Shown: positions 63,022-64,000 of the stretch, piece by piece
Position numbering within the stretch: position 1 is the first letter of the stretch
Layout of the letters: every line of letters begins with the position of its first letter
Assembly (NCBI RefSeq): GCF_028689845.1
Contig: NZ_JAQVCH010000001.1
Coordinates: 124,001-188,000, forward strand
Length of the DNA: 64,000 nucleotides
Reading direction: 5' to 3'
Origin: Flavobacterium sp.
Lineage (GTDB): Bacteria; Bacteroidota; Bacteroidia; Flavobacteriales; Flavobacteriaceae
Position numbers and translations under genes: made by a program
Notes under the pieces: generated by a model
Seen by the model: only the letters and a program-made list of their open reading frames with translations
The model's database searches: none
What the model was told of the DNA's origin: nothing

Positions 63022-63678
63022 TTATAAATAAAAGATAATATTTCCAGCCAAGACGCCAATATGTCCTTTTAAATCGCCATCCGCTTTAACAGAAATTCCT
63101 TCTTGTTTATTCAAATTATTCAACATGTTGGTCACCCCGTATTGATAAGAAACGTTTAATCGAACGTTTTCAAATCCGCCCGTTAAACCAATTTGAACAT
63201 TAAAATTAATTGGCGTAATTTCTTTTAAATCTTTAATTTGAAGTAACTCGTTATTGGTAATAAGATAATTTTCATCTGATTTATCATATTTCAACTCACT
63301 ATTGACTTGTAAAACAGGGCCCGCATCAATTGAAAAAGCACTTTCGGCAATTCGGTAGCTTAATAATAAATGTATTTGTACCGCCATCAGGCTTACGTCC
63401 ACTTCTTTGGTTGAAGTTAACGTGTTGGTTTCGATAGCAAATTTATTATCGGTAAAATTCATCCCATAAACCATCGCAAAACTATTGTAGTAATTTCCAC
63501 GAATGGCTAAACCGCCCGTCCAACTTGTTTTGGGTGTGACATTAAAACTATCCGTAAATAAATCCGTTTGATTAATTCCGAGACTAATCCCAATATGATT
63601 AAAATCACCTCTTCCATATTGTGCAAAAGCCACTGAAAATTGACAAAGAAAAACAACCGCAACTAAACATCTTTTCAT
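63022..63678 (-). CDS. Outer-membrane beta-barrel protein (porin family)
   Basis: 218 residues. Signal peptide (MKRCLVAVVFLCQFSVAFAQ), then alternating beta strands (HIGISLGINQTDLF, GGLAIRGNYYNSFAMVYGMNF, INFNVQIGLTGGFENVRLNVSY) and a terminal IIFYL. PorT-like eight-stranded barrel topology is likely. No specific function can be given. Confidence 0.75.
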   Translation of the reverse strand: MKRCLVAVVFLCQFSVAFAQYGRGDFNHIGISLGINQTDLFTDSFNVTPKTSWTGGLAIRGNYYNSFAMVYGMNFTDNKFAIETNTLTSTKEVDVSLMAVQIHLLLSYRIAESAFSIDAGPVLQVNSELKYDKSDENYLITNNELLQIKDLKEITPINFNVQIGLTGGFENVRLNVSYQYGVTNMLNNLNKQEGISVKADGDLKGHIGVLAGNIIFYL

Positions 63679-63699
63679 AATTCGTCCTTAATAATGTAA

Positions 63700-63707
63700 C
63701 AAACTTA
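63700..63707 (-). promoter_or_regulatory. -7 box for the barrel gene
   Basis: Reads TAAGTTTG on the minus strand, 21 nt before the ATG; an AAGGA sequence about 7 nt before the ATG gives an unusually clear ribosome-binding site for this genome. Confidence 0.45.
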
Positions 63708-63750
63708 CGAGAATATTCGTATCATTACGTATAACTTAAAATTATTTTTT

Positions 63751-64000
63751 ATGATTCCTACGTACATTATTATTGTAGTACTGGTTTTTTTACTTTTGGC
63801 ATCGTTCTTCACCGTTAAACAACAAACCGCAGCGATTATTGAACGATTCGGAAAATTCAACAGTTCTAGACAGTCTGGATTACAACTAAAAATTCCAGTT
63901 ATTGACCGAGTAACTGGTCGAATTAACCTTAAAATTCAACAATTGGATGTGATTATTGAAACAAAAACGAAAGATAATGTTTTTGTGAAAATGAAAGTTT
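63751..64000 (+). CDS. SPFH/Band 7 domain protein (partial)
   Basis: Only the first 83 residues lie in the window. An N-terminal transmembrane helix (MIPTYIIIVVLVFLLLASF) is followed by the SPFH start: FTVKQQTAAIIERFGKFN, SGLQLKIPVIDRV, and INLKIQQLDVIIETKTKDNVFV. Stomatin/flotillin-type scaffold of membrane microdomains or regulator of membrane proteases. Confidence 0.9.
   Translation, partial: MIPTYIIIVVLVFLLLASFFTVKQQTAAIIERFGKFNSSRQSGLQLKIPVIDRVTGRINLKIQQLDVIIETKTKDNVFVKMKV

Overview
The window looks like chromosomal DNA of a Flavobacteriaceae bacterium, probably Flavobacterium or a close relative. The evidence is low GC content, Bacteroidota-type promoters (TAnnTTTG just upstream of many ATGs), a giant adhesin with a type IX secretion (T9SS) type-B C-terminal domain next to a PorP/SprF gene, many short-spaced lipoproteins, and families largely restricted to Bacteroidota (DUF3078, DUF2480, DUF4837, DUF4175). 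No rRNA, tRNA, CRISPR array, prophage or insertion sequence was seen.

Layout. (1) 1-7.9 kb: a PorP/SprF gene cut by the window edge and a 2464-residue repetitive T9SS adhesin, cotranscribed on the minus strand. (2) 8.0-9.2 kb: the GTPase gene hflX. (3) 9.3-22.1 kb: the SUF iron-sulfur assembly cluster on the minus strand (sufA, sufB, sufC, sufD; then sufS, sufE, a SufT-like DUF59 gene, DUF2480, DUF3078). It is interrupted by a four-helix-bundle gene, a serine hydrolase, a pair of polytopic membrane proteins and an array of about 119-bp palindromic tandem repeats. (4) 22.2-31.4 kb: the most unusual part. A tight five-gene envelope operon headed by an OmpA-like protein is divergent from an ECF-like sigma factor and a membrane-anchored TPR protein, and these face a large periplasmic TPR-CHAT (caspase-like) protein. 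Three promoters here share the bipartite element TGTTTACTTTT-N10-TGCACTAA with identical spacing, which suggests a small self-contained regulon. (5) 31.4-43.1 kb: mostly hydrolytic and envelope genes on the plus strand: an MBL hydrolase, S8 and M1 peptidases, an octaheme cytochrome fused to a TPR region, rnpA, DUF4349, an S41 protease with an OmpA-like partner, and a cytochrome c lipoprotein. (6) 43.1-49.7 kb: minus-strand GNAT, DUF4837, a LysM lytic transglycosylase, pgk and a SPOR-type secreted protein. (7) 49.9-64 kb: holB, a DoxX protein, a PIF1-like helicase, an OmpH-like lipoprotein, and the set DUF4175-ybeY-mnmG-methyltransferase carrying three parS-like palindromes. It ends with gltX, a beta-barrel protein and the start of an SPFH-domain gene.

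How the genes fit together. Most of the window is core housekeeping (Fe-S assembly, translation, replication, glycolysis) mixed with cell-envelope functions. The parS-like sites around mnmG suggest the right part of the window lies in the origin-proximal domain of the chromosome. The sigma/anti-sigma-like/CHAT/envelope-operon module is the best candidate for an undescribed system: a periplasmic caspase-like protease, a single-pass membrane regulator, a sigma factor and their envelope target genes, tied together by one promoter motif.
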